A stretch of 34,485 nucleotides of DNA from Blautia sp. (GCA_017475035.1 JAFVGK010000173.1:1-34485); one strand, 5' to 3'; numbered from the stretch's first letter, positions 8,742 to 16,706 are shown. Notes: generated by a model not told the origin, from the letters alone. Numbers and translations are program-made.

Positions 8742-9578
8742 ATGAAAAAGTTCTGGAAAAACGCCAGCTTACGATTGAAGCTGGGATTGATCATCACTAT
8801 TATCTTCCTGATTCTCGGCTTTGTGGTGTATTTCTTTCCACATGCTGACCCCTTCCCGAATAACATCAGAATGAAAAACAAACCACCGTCGATGGAGAAC
8901 TGGCTGGGAACAACCTCCCAGGGGCAGGATATCTTCTGGCTGTTGATTGAAGCGATCCACAATTCGCTGACCATCGGCTTCATCGTGGCTGCCATAGGTA
9001 CAGTGGCGGGCGTGCTGGTCGGCCTGATTTCAGGCTTCGTCGGCGGCGCGCTGGACCGGATATTGATGGTCGTCACCGATACCTTCGTCGTTATTCCATC
9101 GCTGCCCGTACTGATCATGATGACTTCCCTGATGAAAGGCAGCTCGACTGTGATATTGCTGGCCCTGGTGCTGGCGGTGTTCGCCTGGGCCTGGCCTGCC
9201 CGGCAGATCAGGTCTATGGCGCTGACGATGAAGGAGCGCGATTTCATCCACACGGCCTGGTTCTCCGGAGAGGGCACGCTCCAGACTGTGGTGACGGAGA
9301 TACTGCCCTTCACGCTGACCTGGGCGCTGTCCAATTTCATGAATGCCACGCTGAACGCCATTGCCTCCGAATCAGGCCTGGCGGTGCTGGGTCTTTCTCC
9401 CGGCAACCTGGTGTCTCTGGGAAATATGATTCAGTGGGCCAGGAATTACAATGCAATTATGATGAGCCGCTGGAACTGGATCCTGCCCCCCATCGTGGGT
9501 ACCATTGTGCTGTTCGTGGGCCTGTTCATGCTCATCACCGGCTATAACGATTATATGTCAATGAAACGAGGTAGATAA
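8742..9578 (+). CDS. ABC transporter permease, DppC/OppC type
   Basis: A 278-residue second permease of the importer. ATG 8742 is preceded by AGGGAGGT. The N-terminal helix (LKLGLIITIIFLILGFVVYF) is followed by the segment NWLGTTSQGQDIFWLLIEAIHNSL, the usual G-T-D/Q-x-x-G-x-D entry motif of DppC proteins with Gln in place of one Asp. Further helices cover about residues 75-275, with a cytoplasmic loop MKERDFIHTAWFSGEG where the ATPases dock. DppC proteins usually carry GLGIQPP-like residues near the C-terminal coupling region; here the region reads AVLGLSPGNLVSLGNMI. The gene ends two bases before the first ATPase gene, so the operon is tight. Confidence 0.9.
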   Translation: MKKFWKNASLRLKLGLIITIIFLILGFVVYFFPHADPFPNNIRMKNKPPSMENWLGTTSQGQDIFWLLIEAIHNSLTIGFIVAAIGTVAGVLVGLISGFVGGALDRILMVVTDTFVVIPSLPVLIMMTSLMKGSSTVILLALVLAVFAWAWPARQIRSMALTMKERDFIHTAWFSGEGTLQTVVTEILPFTLTWALSNFMNATLNAIASESGLAVLGLSPGNLVSLGNMIQWARNYNAIMMSRWNWILPPIVGTIVLFVGLFMLITGYNDYMSMKRGR

Positions 9579-9580
9579 AG

Positions 9581-10552
9581 ATGCTGAAAATCGATCATTT
9601 GTCCGCCTCCTACAAGACCATCGACGGCAATGTCCATGTCGTCAAGGATGTGAACTTTGAGATCCGCGACAACGAGATATTCGGCATCGCGGGCGAATCC
9701 GGATGCGGAAAATCAACGCTCCTGAAAACTCTCTATGATATAGTGGAATTCCCACTGGAGATCGACAAGGGCAAGGTCATACTGAGCGGCACCAAAAACG
9801 GGAAGGAATTTTCCTTCGAGTCCGGTCAGATCCGCAAGAGCTGGTGGAATCAGATTTCTTACGTCCCCCAGGCTGCGCAGAGTGTTCTGAACCCTATTGT
9901 ACGTTTGAAGGATCAGTTCCTGGACTCTATCCCCAGGGAGAGCAAGAACGAGACACCCAGACAGACCATTGCCCGGGTGGCGAAATATATGGAGGATCTG
10001 GGTCTTTCCCCTGACGTGCTGGATGCTTTTCCCTTCCAGCTGTCGGGCGGCATGCGGCAGAGGGCGGTCATCGCGCTGGCGACGTTTATGTCACCCAACG
10101 TGGTTCTGGCTGACGAGCCTACCACTGCTCTGGACGTGGTGGTGCAGCGCGGCATACTGATGATGCTGATGGATCTGCAAAAGCAGTTCAGGAACACACT
10201 GGTTATCGTAAGTCATGATATGGGTGTGCACTATCAGATCACGAACCGCATGGGCATCATGTATTCCGGTTCTTTTGTGGAGCTCGGCCCTACCGAGGAG
10301 ATCTTCGATGACCCCATTCATCCCTACACCAGAATGCTGATCGGCGCTTTGCCCAGGGTGGGCGACAAGAGCCAGAAGGTAGGGATTCCCGGCCGGCCGC
10401 CGGCTCTTAAGAACCCGCCGCCGGGGTGCCGTTTTGCAGCCCGCTGCCCTCAGGCCACCGACAAGTGCCGTCAGGACCCTGCCCCGGAGTTCCGGGAGAT
10501 CAGGCCCGGGCGTTTCGCGGCCTGCCACTATCTGGAATCGGAGGTGAACTGA
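9581..10552 (+). CDS. ABC transporter ATP-binding protein, DppD/OppD type
   Basis: A 323-residue ATPase that would energise the importer. Walker A GESGCGKST is at 38-46, the ABC signature LSGGMRQR at 154-161, Walker B VVLADEP at 174-180 and the H-loop SHD at 211-213. The C-terminal oligopeptide-transporter domain contains PPGCRFAARCPQATDKC and a later HYLE-preceding Cys. This is the cysteine cluster found in DppD/OppF-type ATPases, shown in some members to bind an iron-sulfur cluster. All catalytic residues appear intact. It starts two bases after the DppC stop and ends one base before the next ATPase gene, so translation is probably coupled. Confidence 0.93.
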   Translation: MLKIDHLSASYKTIDGNVHVVKDVNFEIRDNEIFGIAGESGCGKSTLLKTLYDIVEFPLEIDKGKVILSGTKNGKEFSFESGQIRKSWWNQISYVPQAAQSVLNPIVRLKDQFLDSIPRESKNETPRQTIARVAKYMEDLGLSPDVLDAFPFQLSGGMRQRAVIALATFMSPNVVLADEPTTALDVVVQRGILMMLMDLQKQFRNTLVIVSHDMGVHYQITNRMGIMYSGSFVELGPTEEIFDDPIHPYTRMLIGALPRVGDKSQKVGIPGRPPALKNPPPGCRFAARCPQATDKCRQDPAPEFREIRPGRFAACHYLESEVN

Positions 10553-10553
10553 C

Positions 10554-11531
10554 ATGGCGGAAAAACTGCTTGAGATTACCCATGTCAGCAAGGAATTCCG
10601 CATAGGCGGTATGCTGAGCAAGAAGAAGATCCTGGCGACGGATGACGTTTCGCTGTCCATCGATGCCGACAGGCCGGTAATCCTGTCCATCGTGGGCGAA
10701 TCCGGCTGCGGCAAATCTACCCTGTGCAAGATGATCCTGAGGCTGTATCAGGCCGACAGGGGTTCCATAAAGCTGCTGGGTCACGATTACGCCGACAGGA
10801 AGGGCTATGACCCACGCCAGTTCAGGCTGGATGTACAGCCTATCTTCCAGAATCCATACGAAACTTTTTCTGCCCGTAAGACGGTGGATACCTATCTGTA
10901 CAACACCGCTCTGCGCCTGGGAATCTGCAAATCCCGCGCCGAGGCAGATAAGCTGATTGACGAGACGCTCCACAGTGTGGGCATGTCACTCCAGGTTGTC
11001 AAGGGCAAGTACATGACTCAGTTCTCCGGCGGAGAGCTGCAGAGGGTGTCGATCGCCCGTGCGCTCATCACCCGGCCCAGGCTCATCGTTGCCGACGAGC
11101 CCGTGGCGGCCATCGATGCTTCGATGAAGATGAACATCGTCAACCTGTTCAAAGACCTGAAGGATCAGTACCAGGTATCCTTCATCTATATTACCCATGA
11201 CCTTTCCACCGCTTATTACGTATCGGATTACATCGCCACGCTGTACCGCGGCGGACTGATTGAATTCGGCCCTGCCAGGGAGCTGATGGACGACCCAGCG
11301 CATCCCTACACGGAGCTGCTGATGAACGCTGTGCCCCGGGTGGGCGACAAGTGGAAGGACAACATGGCCATGCCCGACATGGAGGACAAGGAGTTCGCGC
11401 TGACCTGCTGCAAGTTCGCGCCTCGCTGCCCCTACGCAACGGAGGAGTGCCGACAGAAGAACCCTGAAGTGACAGATCTGGGCGGCGAACGAAACGTGCG
11501 CTGTTTTCATTCGTTGGTCAGGCAATCATAA
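10554..11531 (+). CDS. ABC transporter ATP-binding protein, DppF/OppF type
   Basis: A 325-residue partner ATPase. Walker A GESGCGKST is at 48-56, signature FSGGELQR at 157-164, Walker B LIVADEP at 177-183 and H-loop THD at 214-216. The D-loop region reads VAAIDAS instead of the common VSALDVS. The C-terminal part again has the paired-cysteine domain (CCKFAPRCPYATEECRQ ... CFHS). GGAGGTGA just upstream lies in the end of the previous gene. It closes the importer operon; a perfect hairpin terminator follows at 11626. The two ATPases with two permeases make a complete Opp/Dpp-type system with the binding protein at 5511. Confidence 0.93.
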   Translation: MAEKLLEITHVSKEFRIGGMLSKKKILATDDVSLSIDADRPVILSIVGESGCGKSTLCKMILRLYQADRGSIKLLGHDYADRKGYDPRQFRLDVQPIFQNPYETFSARKTVDTYLYNTALRLGICKSRAEADKLIDETLHSVGMSLQVVKGKYMTQFSGGELQRVSIARALITRPRLIVADEPVAAIDASMKMNIVNLFKDLKDQYQVSFIYITHDLSTAYYVSDYIATLYRGGLIEFGPARELMDDPAHPYTELLMNAVPRVGDKWKDNMAMPDMEDKEFALTCCKFAPRCPYATEECRQKNPEVTDLGGERNVRCFHSLVRQS

Positions 11532-11625
11532 GGATTGAGTCAGAAATTACTGTCCCGAATTACTTGTCTTTATGTTCGGGAGCATACCTCAAAAATCAGT
11601 CACATAGTAAGTCGACAGAATTTCA

Positions 11626-11657
11626 GCCGGAAGTCCGTAGACGGACTTCCGGCTTTT
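11626..11657 (+). terminator. Rho-independent terminator of the importer operon
   Basis: GCCGGAAGTCCGT (11626-11638) pairs perfectly with ACGGACTTCCGGC (11641-11653) around a two-base AG, so the loop must open one or two pairs, and TTTT follows. Just upstream (11534-11553) lies a possible fragment of the dispersed leader element (ATTGAGTCAG then ATTACT). Confidence 0.85.
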
Positions 11658-11760
11658 GCGCGATAAGCCGTCAAACCTGCGCCGTGCCTGCATGAGTGCA
11701 CACCTGACGGACAAGATAACTTTTTACAGACAATCGTCTGAGAAAGAGGGGAAGAATCCT

Positions 11761-12942
11761 ATGCTTCATCGGCAACAGGCACATTATGCGCTGATTCAGG
11801 GACTTTACTGGGCTGTCTATTGTCTGATGGTGGGTTTTGCGTCAGCCTATATGCTGGATGTCGGCTTCACCAACGCACAGATCGGTCTGGTGCTGGGAAG
11901 TTCCTATCTCTTCTCTATGGTATTGCAGATGGTGATCGGCGCCTGGTTCAGCCGCCATATACGCCGGCTGAATCAGGCTGTCGCCTGTACGTATATCCCC
12001 GTGGTGGTACTGTCGCTTGGTGTAATGCTGCTGCCTCTGGGGAAGGGGCCTCTGGCAGCTGCGCTGGCGGCGATGTTTACCATTCAATCGATGATGCAGC
12101 CCTCAGTCAATGCGCTGCACCAGAGCTTTGAACAGGAAGGGCAGCCGGTGAACTTCGGCCTGGCCCGGGGCGTGGGCTCCGCAGCCTATGCGTTGTCCTC
12201 GTTCGCAATGGGAAGGGTGCTGGTTCGCTTTTCTCCGGGTATCCTGCCCGCTGTATACGGCGTGGTTACACTGGCGCTGATTCTGGCGCTGCTGACTGCC
12301 AGAACCAGGCCGCTCATAAAGGCAGGAACAAGGGAAGACGAGCGCGGCGCTTCCTATGCCGGAATATTAAAAAAACAGCCCACACTCATCTTGTTTCTGC
12401 TGGGTGCAGGCTGCATGTTCCTGACGTATTCCTTTATTGACAATTTCCTTTTACAGATCCTTATCAGTATCGGCGGCAACAGTGCCAGCCTGGGCACGGC
12501 TATTACACTGAGCGCTATGACCGAGCTGCCTGCCATGCTGTTGTTTGCCCATTTTGGCGCGAAAGGCAGAGGTCTGCGTATCTACCTGGCGTCCATCTGG
12601 TTCTGGCTCTTAAAGGATATCCTGACATTCTTTGCCGGCAGTACCGGGATGCTGTATGCCGTGCAGCTGCTGAATTTTTTCAGCTGCGCGATCTATGTAC
12701 CGGGAATGATGTATTACATGCGCCGTATGCTGCCGCTGGTCCACCTTCTGCGAGGTGTGACCCTGGCCGGTACTGTCACCACACTGGGCAGCCTGATCGC
12801 CACCGTACTGGGCGGCTGGCTGATTGACGCTGCGGGTGTGCGGACAGCGCTGGGGCTGGTGCAGATATTCGCCGTGAGCGGCACAGTCATGATGACTATA
12901 GCACTTGTGTACGCGGACAGATACCGTCCATCTGACCAATAA
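11761..12942 (+). CDS. Major facilitator superfamily transporter
   Basis: A 393-residue membrane protein with about twelve hydrophobic helices in two halves. The frame extends upstream to 11656, but that part overlaps the terminator. ATG 11761 follows AGAGGGG about nine bases upstream, and the first helix begins directly after it (ALIQGLYWAVYCLMVGFASAY is split here as ALIQGLYWAVYC and LMVGFASAY). The fold resembles sugar or nucleoside:H+ symporter-like MFS proteins (LacY-like/MFS_1-like), with the inter-domain loop around residues 180-205 (TARTRPLIKAGTREDERGAS). There is no clear promoter and no partner gene. It could import a sugar related to the upstream hydrolases, or export something; the sequence does not decide. 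Confidence 0.8.
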   Translation: MLHRQQAHYALIQGLYWAVYCLMVGFASAYMLDVGFTNAQIGLVLGSSYLFSMVLQMVIGAWFSRHIRRLNQAVACTYIPVVVLSLGVMLLPLGKGPLAAALAAMFTIQSMMQPSVNALHQSFEQEGQPVNFGLARGVGSAAYALSSFAMGRVLVRFSPGILPAVYGVVTLALILALLTARTRPLIKAGTREDERGASYAGILKKQPTLILFLLGAGCMFLTYSFIDNFLLQILISIGGNSASLGTAITLSAMTELPAMLLFAHFGAKGRGLRIYLASIWFWLLKDILTFFAGSTGMLYAVQLLNFFSCAIYVPGMMYYMRRMLPLVHLLRGVTLAGTVTTLGSLIATVLGGWLIDAAGVRTALGLVQIFAVSGTVMMTIALVYADRYRPSDQ

Positions 12943-13158
12943 GAAGCTGTACAAAATAAATCTGTTTTCCTTTGGGCGGCTCGGGGATATGACACATGCC
13001 CGCTCTGACCAAATTGACCGAGCTGGCTTTCCGTTTGCCGCCATTGAGTAAGGATTGCCACGTAAATAAATGGATCAATTCTCGCGGCTATCTTAAATAG
13101 TTGATGCAGGGCAGGAAGCCGGAATTAAATAATCCCTGAAAGGATGAAGAAAAAATGA
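12943..13158. other. Gap after the MFS gene without a gene
   Basis: About 215 bases with no supported gene. Short frames on the - strand here are continuations of the antisense of the MFS gene. Gene-free sequence continues through the promoter and leader (13159-13307) to the DUF2325 start. Confidence 0.5.
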
Positions 13159-13187
13159 TTGACATATGAATAAGGAGATGTTATATT
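13159..13187 (+). promoter_or_regulatory. Promoter of the DUF2325 gene
   Basis: TTGACA at 13159-13164 and TATATT at 13182-13187 with a 17-base spacer. The leader of about 115 bases contains two inverted repeats with TTAG/CTAA arms and a GC-rich hairpin (TGCCTGC 13226-13232 with GCAGGCA 13255-13261). Confidence 0.8.
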
Positions 13188-13200
13188 AATCACACCAGAA

Positions 13201-13293
13201 TTAGATAGAACTAACTACACGTGTGTGCCTGCTGCAGGTCTGATATTTCCTGTCGCAGGCAGACTTTCAGGGTTGCGGTTAGAAGAGTCTAAC
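13201..13293 (+). promoter_or_regulatory. Two candidate operators with TTAG/CTAA arms
   Basis: TTAG-ATAGAA-CTAA at 13201-13214 lies at the expected transcription start, and GTTAGA-AGAG-TCTAAC at 13278-13293 lies just before the ribosome binding site. The same half-sites recur before the FTR1-derived gene (14050-14121). TTAG...CTAA arms resemble DtxR/IdeR-type iron boxes, which would suit flavodoxin and iron-permease neighbours. The regulator identity is inference. Confidence 0.5.
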
Positions 13294-13307
13294 TAACGGA
13301 GGGGAAT

Positions 13308-13592
13308 ATGAGTGTTGTTATTATTGGCGGAAACGAGTGCATGGAGCGAAAGTACGGAGAAATGTGTTCGCGTTATGGATGCAGAGCCAAAGTGTTCTGC
13401 AAACCCGGGGCTGACATAAAAAACAGGATTGGCAGACCGGACGTCCTGATTCTGTTTACACATACCGTTTCACACAAACTGGTTCAGAATGCGCTGAAGA
13501 ATATTGCGGCAGAAACAAGAATCATAAGATCACACACAAGTTCGCTTGCTTCCCTGCAGGGAATTCTGGAAGGGGCAGCCTATGCAGATTGA
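13308..13592 (+). CDS. DUF2325 domain protein
   Basis: A 94-residue protein starting at ATG 13308 after GGAGGGG. It shows the DUF2325 pattern: an N-terminal beta strand and glycine turn (VVIIGGNECMERKY), a central strand pair (DVLILFTHTVSHKLVQNAL) and a conserved end (IIRSHTSSLASLQGIL). The function of DUF2325 is not established; in Clostridia it is often found beside iron uptake and flavodoxin genes, as here. It has its own promoter and leader with two possible iron-box palindromes. The stop codon is followed in the same frame by the truncated flavodoxin sequence, so the deletion that removed the flavodoxin start lies very close to this gene's end. The last residues (EGAAYAD) may therefore not be the ancestral C-terminus. 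Confidence 0.8.
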   Translation: MSVVIIGGNECMERKYGEMCSRYGCRAKVFCKPGADIKNRIGRPDVLILFTHTVSHKLVQNALKNIAAETRIIRSHTSSLASLQGILEGAAYAD

Positions 13593-13931
13593 ACACGCAG
13601 TGATGTTGCCCTGATCGAGGCAGGCTCCTTCAACGCAGATTCTGCGGCAGATTATGAAAGCATTGCCTTCGGCTGCCCTGCGATGGGAGATGAAGTGCTG
13701 GAAGAAGATGAGTTCGAGCCGATGTTTTCGGCTGTGGAGGGATCATTGGCCGGGAAGAAAGTCGGCCTGTTTGGTTCTTATGGCTGGGGGGATTGCCAGT
13801 GGATGCGTGATTGGGAAGACCGATGCCGGAATGCGGGAATTTCCCTGGCGGCAGACAGCGTAACGGCAAATAATGAACCGGATGATGAAGCCCTTGCTGC
13901 GTGTAAGGAACTTGGAGCTTCCCTTGTCTGA
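13593..13931 (+). pseudogene. Flavodoxin remnant lacking the N-terminal FMN-phosphate loop
   Basis: Reading on in frame after the DUF2325 stop gives DVALIEAGSFNADSAADYES, then IAFGCPAMGDEVLEEDEFEP, then GKKVGLFGSYGWGDCQWMRD and CKELGASLV before TGA. These are the middle and C-terminal parts of a short-chain clostridial flavodoxin, including the conserved GCPAMG and GSYGWGD FMN loops. The first 30-40 residues, with the TGNTE phosphate-binding loop, are missing, and there is no ribosome binding site or start at the junction. An internal ATG at 13683 could give an 82-residue fragment. A deletion between the DUF2325 end and the flavodoxin interior explains the arrangement. It cannot bind FMN normally if expressed. 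Confidence 0.8.
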
Positions 13932-14023
13932 TTTCAGATAAACAGAACTGATTTTTTTGAATTTTAGAAAAATCACGCGAGGGACAGTTCATGTCGACGG
14001 ACAATAATATTTTTAACTTCTTC

Positions 14024-14053
14024 TTGACAATCCCCAGTGCACAGTGCTATTCT
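14024..14053 (+). promoter_or_regulatory. Promoter of the FTR1-ABC chimeric gene
   Basis: TTGACA at 14024-14029 and TATTCT at 14048-14053, spacer 18 bases. Confidence 0.7.
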
Positions 14054-14121
14054 AACAATGGTTTTAATGTACTAACCATATTTTTTTAATCTTGGGTTAG
14101 GAATATGCAATTATTGTTAGG
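14050..14121 (+). promoter_or_regulatory. Cluster of CTAAC/GTTAG half-sites downstream of the promoter
   Basis: Four half-sites lie in about 70 bases: CTAAC overlapping the -10 edge (14052), ACTAACC (14071-14077), GGGTTAG (14094-14100) and GTTAGG (14116-14121). TGGTT/AACCA at 14059-14078 forms an imperfect palindrome. They match the arms seen before the DUF2325 gene, so a shared repressor, plausibly iron-responsive, is suggested. Confidence 0.45.
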
Positions 14122-14135
14122 AAAGGAAGGAAAAA

Positions 14136-15083
14136 ATGAAAAACCCTCGTTTAAAGGACCTTCTCAGAGGCTTGCCCATCCTGGCTATCCTTCTGTTGGC
14201 GCTGACCATGGTCCTTTGCCCTTCCTGCTTCGCAGAGGAAAATGGCCGGTGGGGAACTGCGGCAGATGAGATCGACCGGTATCTGGATGCAGGCTTCGAG
14301 TATTACCTGGAGGGCAACACCAAGGATGCATATACCTCGGTGAATAACGCCTATTTCCGTGTGTATGAGGTCACCGGCTTTGAACGTCAGACTATGAGTT
14401 ATATTTCCGGGAACCGGAAGAATGCTATCGAAATGCAGTTTTCTACCTGCAAGGCGAATGTGAAGAGAGAAGAACTGGACCTTGATACGAAGATCCGGGT
14501 GCGCTCCTCCCTGATGAAGCTGAAGACCATGATCCGGGAGGACGCCAACAAGCTGGCTGAGATGCAGGGCGAAGCCCGGTCGGAGATAAAATATTACCTC
14601 CATGGGGAGCTGGTAAAGGAGGATCCTTACGCGGATCTTGCGGCTGATCCGGACGCTGCTGCGAAATATGAAAACTGGTATGAGGCAGCTACACTGGTGA
14701 AGGAAACCCTGGATACCGCCTACATGGCTTACCTGGATAAGGACTTTGAAGCAGCCTCCGATAATCTGAATACCGCTTTCTATCTCCTGGAGAGACTAGA
14801 CATCGCGGATCTGGAGGATGTACTGGCCAGGGAAGTATCCGGCGGGGAGAGGAGAAGGGCCAGCATCATCCGTGCTCTTCTTGGCACACCGGATTTCCTC
14901 CTGGCGGATGAACCTACCTCTGACCTGGACGATGAGAATGTAAGCCTCGTCCTGGATCTTTTGAAGGAGGAGGCCCGGGAGGGCAGAGGAGTGCTGGTCA
15001 TTACTCATGATCAGGAGGTCCTGTCCATCTGCGACGACCTGTATCAGATGGAGGCGGGGATCCTGATCCGGAAGGAAGACTGA
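14136..15083 (+). CDS. Chimeric ORF: FTR1-type N-domain joined to an ABC ATPase C-terminus
   Basis: A 315-residue open frame from ATG 14136 (ribosome site AAGGAAGG). Residues 1-33 are a signal peptide. Residues 40-216 match the extracytoplasmic N-domain of Firmicutes FTR1-family iron permeases: YLDAGFEYY, VNNAYFRVYEVTGFERQTM, SYISGNRKNAIEMQFST, and a second repeat stopping at DNLNTAFY. The membrane permease domain that should follow is absent. From about residue 217 the sequence becomes the C-terminal half of a MacB/LolD-type ABC ATPase: SGGERRR signature (235-241), Walker B and D-loop DFLLADEPTSDLD (253-265), H-loop His291. Walker A is missing. FTR1 genes are often followed by ABC ATPase genes, so an in-frame deletion of several kilobases near base 14784 explains the fusion. 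Neither iron permeation nor ATP hydrolysis is expected; an assembly join is the alternative. Confidence 0.85.
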   Translation: MKNPRLKDLLRGLPILAILLLALTMVLCPSCFAEENGRWGTAADEIDRYLDAGFEYYLEGNTKDAYTSVNNAYFRVYEVTGFERQTMSYISGNRKNAIEMQFSTCKANVKREELDLDTKIRVRSSLMKLKTMIREDANKLAEMQGEARSEIKYYLHGELVKEDPYADLAADPDAAAKYENWYEAATLVKETLDTAYMAYLDKDFEAASDNLNTAFYLLERLDIADLEDVLAREVSGGERRRASIIRALLGTPDFLLADEPTSDLDDENVSLVLDLLKEEAREGRGVLVITHDQEVLSICDDLYQMEAGILIRKED

Positions 15084-15110
15084 GGAGGCGGCATCTGAAA
15101 GGAACGGAGG

Positions 15111-15188
15111 CTGATCTTGCTTTACCGCATCGAGGACGAAGTGCTGGCGCTGACCTTGACCCGCACCTCAACCCTCAGCAACCTGTTT
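15111..15188 (+). pseudogene. C-terminal remnant of a YafQ/RelE-type toxin
   Basis: The frame reads LLYRIEDEVLALTLTRT and then STLSNLF, matching the end of YafQ-type mRNA interferases (usual form LIYRI...L.LTRTGTHSDLF). The Gly-Thr-His of the usual ending is replaced by Ser-Thr-Leu. No start, no N-terminal part and no antitoxin gene are present; the frame runs on to TAA 15267-15269 through a terminator. Confidence 0.6.
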
Positions 15189-15190
15189 GG

Positions 15191-15234
15191 AAAAAACTGC
15201 CGCCGTATGGAAGTCATTCAATACGGCGGTTTTT
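15191..15234 (+). terminator. Rho-independent terminator after the toxin remnant
   Basis: CCGCCGTAT (15200-15208) pairs with ATACGGCGG (15221-15229), with AAAAAA before and TTTTT after, so it could work in both directions. It probably ended the toxin gene originally and now ends the iron-locus transcript. Confidence 0.85.
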
Positions 15235-15311
15235 CTCTGCTTGGATTCTTCACCAGAGCGGTAATCTAAGACATTTCTTTTTCGCATTCAGCGACATGAA
15301 TACAATTATGG

Positions 15312-15340
15312 TTGATATTCAGAACAGATTTTAGTATACT
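15312..15340 (+). promoter_or_regulatory. Promoter of the nucleotidyltransferase-fold gene
   Basis: TTGATA at 15312-15317 and TATACT at 15335-15340 with a 17-base spacer. Confidence 0.7.
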
Positions 15341-15417
15341 TTCATTTTCACGTTTTCCCTAGATTTTCAGATGATGGATACGACTGGATTGATCCGGAAG
15401 GAGAAAAGAGATTTAAC

Positions 15418-16512
15418 ATGTATGCTTTGGAAAAAAGAAATGGCAGAATCATTGAAGCTATATTGGAAAAAGAAAAAAAGTTGTGTCCGGGCACAATTGC
15501 ACTGATTGGAATATATGGTTCATTCCTGACGGGCGATATTCATCCGTTGTCCGATCTGGATCTGTTGATTTTGATTAACGATGATCGAGGCTGGCAGTTA
15601 GGAACTGCTTTTATTCAGGAAGACCAGGGCGTGGCGCATGATATATATTGTACCAGCTGGGAAAGCCTTCGGCAGGATGCCTGCTTTACGCATCCACATA
15701 TTTCCAAACTTATGGATTCCAGGATCGTGTATTGCGCTGACGAAAAATACCGATCAGAGCTGGAAAAGCTGCGGGAGCAGGTACGGAATAAGATGACGGA
15801 ACCCTTTGGAGAGGAAGATTACCGGAAAGCAGAAAACGAGTTGAAAGAAGCACAATGCTGTTATGCCAAGGCTATGATCGCAACAGATCTGGATCATGTT
15901 CGCAGACAGGCCGGAGGTGCAGTCTATTACGTGGAAAATGCAATCGCTTTGCTGAATAAGACATATTTTCGTAAAGGTGTCAAACGGCGCTATGAGGAGC
16001 TGAATGACATGGAGAGAAAGCCGGTAAAGCTATGTGAGATGATTGACGATATCCTCACTGCTGAAACAGTGGCCTGTATAAAAGATAGACTGACATTGCT
16101 GATGCAAGAACTGGATAGTTGTTTTCAGAAAGTAAAGCAGTCGATTCAGATAAAGAAAAAACCCGCCAGCGCAGAAATATTGTCCGGCACCTATGAAGAA
16201 ATGTTTTCAAACTGGCATGGAAAAATTGTTCTGGCCGCCGAAAATGACGACTGCCATCTGGCATTCATGAGCCTGGAGAGTCTTAACGAAATGCTTGATG
16301 ATATCGCCAGGGAAGTCGATATCAGACCATATAATGTTCTGTCGGCCTATATACCGGGAAACCTGCAGAAGACGGCAGAGAAGGCAGAGACGATATTACA
16401 GAGTTATCTGCAGGAATATAAGCGGGTCGGATTAAAGGAAAAACGCTGCGCAGATATAGAATCCTTTATTGAGGTATATCTGGAATCCGCAAAACATGAT
16501 CTGAATATGTGA
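15418..16512 (+). CDS. Nucleotidyltransferase-domain protein
   Basis: A 364-residue cytoplasmic protein. The N-terminal 100 residues have the Pol-beta-type nucleotidyltransferase signature: GS at 34-35 (IYGSFLTGD), then SDLDLLIL with Asp46 and Asp48 as the metal-binding pair, and a third acidic strand near HDIYC. The rest is helical and charged, as in aminoglycoside-nucleotidyltransferase-like and HEPN-associated families. The ribosome site AAGGAG (15398-15403) is about 14 bases from ATG 15418, longer than ideal, but there is no better start. It has its own promoter and stands alone, so it is not an obvious antitoxin of a two-gene module. Possible roles are antibiotic adenylylation or modification of another small molecule or protein; the acceptor is unknown. 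Confidence 0.75.
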   Translation: MYALEKRNGRIIEAILEKEKKLCPGTIALIGIYGSFLTGDIHPLSDLDLLILINDDRGWQLGTAFIQEDQGVAHDIYCTSWESLRQDACFTHPHISKLMDSRIVYCADEKYRSELEKLREQVRNKMTEPFGEEDYRKAENELKEAQCCYAKAMIATDLDHVRRQAGGAVYYVENAIALLNKTYFRKGVKRRYEELNDMERKPVKLCEMIDDILTAETVACIKDRLTLLMQELDSCFQKVKQSIQIKKKPASAEILSGTYEEMFSNWHGKIVLAAENDDCHLAFMSLESLNEMLDDIAREVDIRPYNVLSAYIPGNLQKTAEKAETILQSYLQEYKRVGLKEKRCADIESFIEVYLESAKHDLNM

Positions 16513-16706
16513 ATAAAAAGCATTACAGAAATGAACAATAGAATGAAGATGAGCATTTCAGAAAAGAGAGGCAGTGGAAGATCACCACTGCTTCCGTAAA
16601 ATGAATTGCCATCGGCACCGTGCTTCTTCCTGTCTGGGATTCGTCCATCCTTTTGCATCAGGGAATAGGAAATATATATACTTTATGCCGGAAAGCAAAA
16701 AACTAT
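16513..16706. other. Gap between convergent genes
   Basis: Nothing coding is supported between the nucleotidyltransferase gene and the terminator at 16707. The weak reading frames on both strands have no family signal. Confidence 0.4.

Noticed and set aside
8381-9406. Long - strand frame (341 codons) across the two permease genes
   Set aside because: It is antisense to two well-supported permeases, spans their junction, and shows no family motif.
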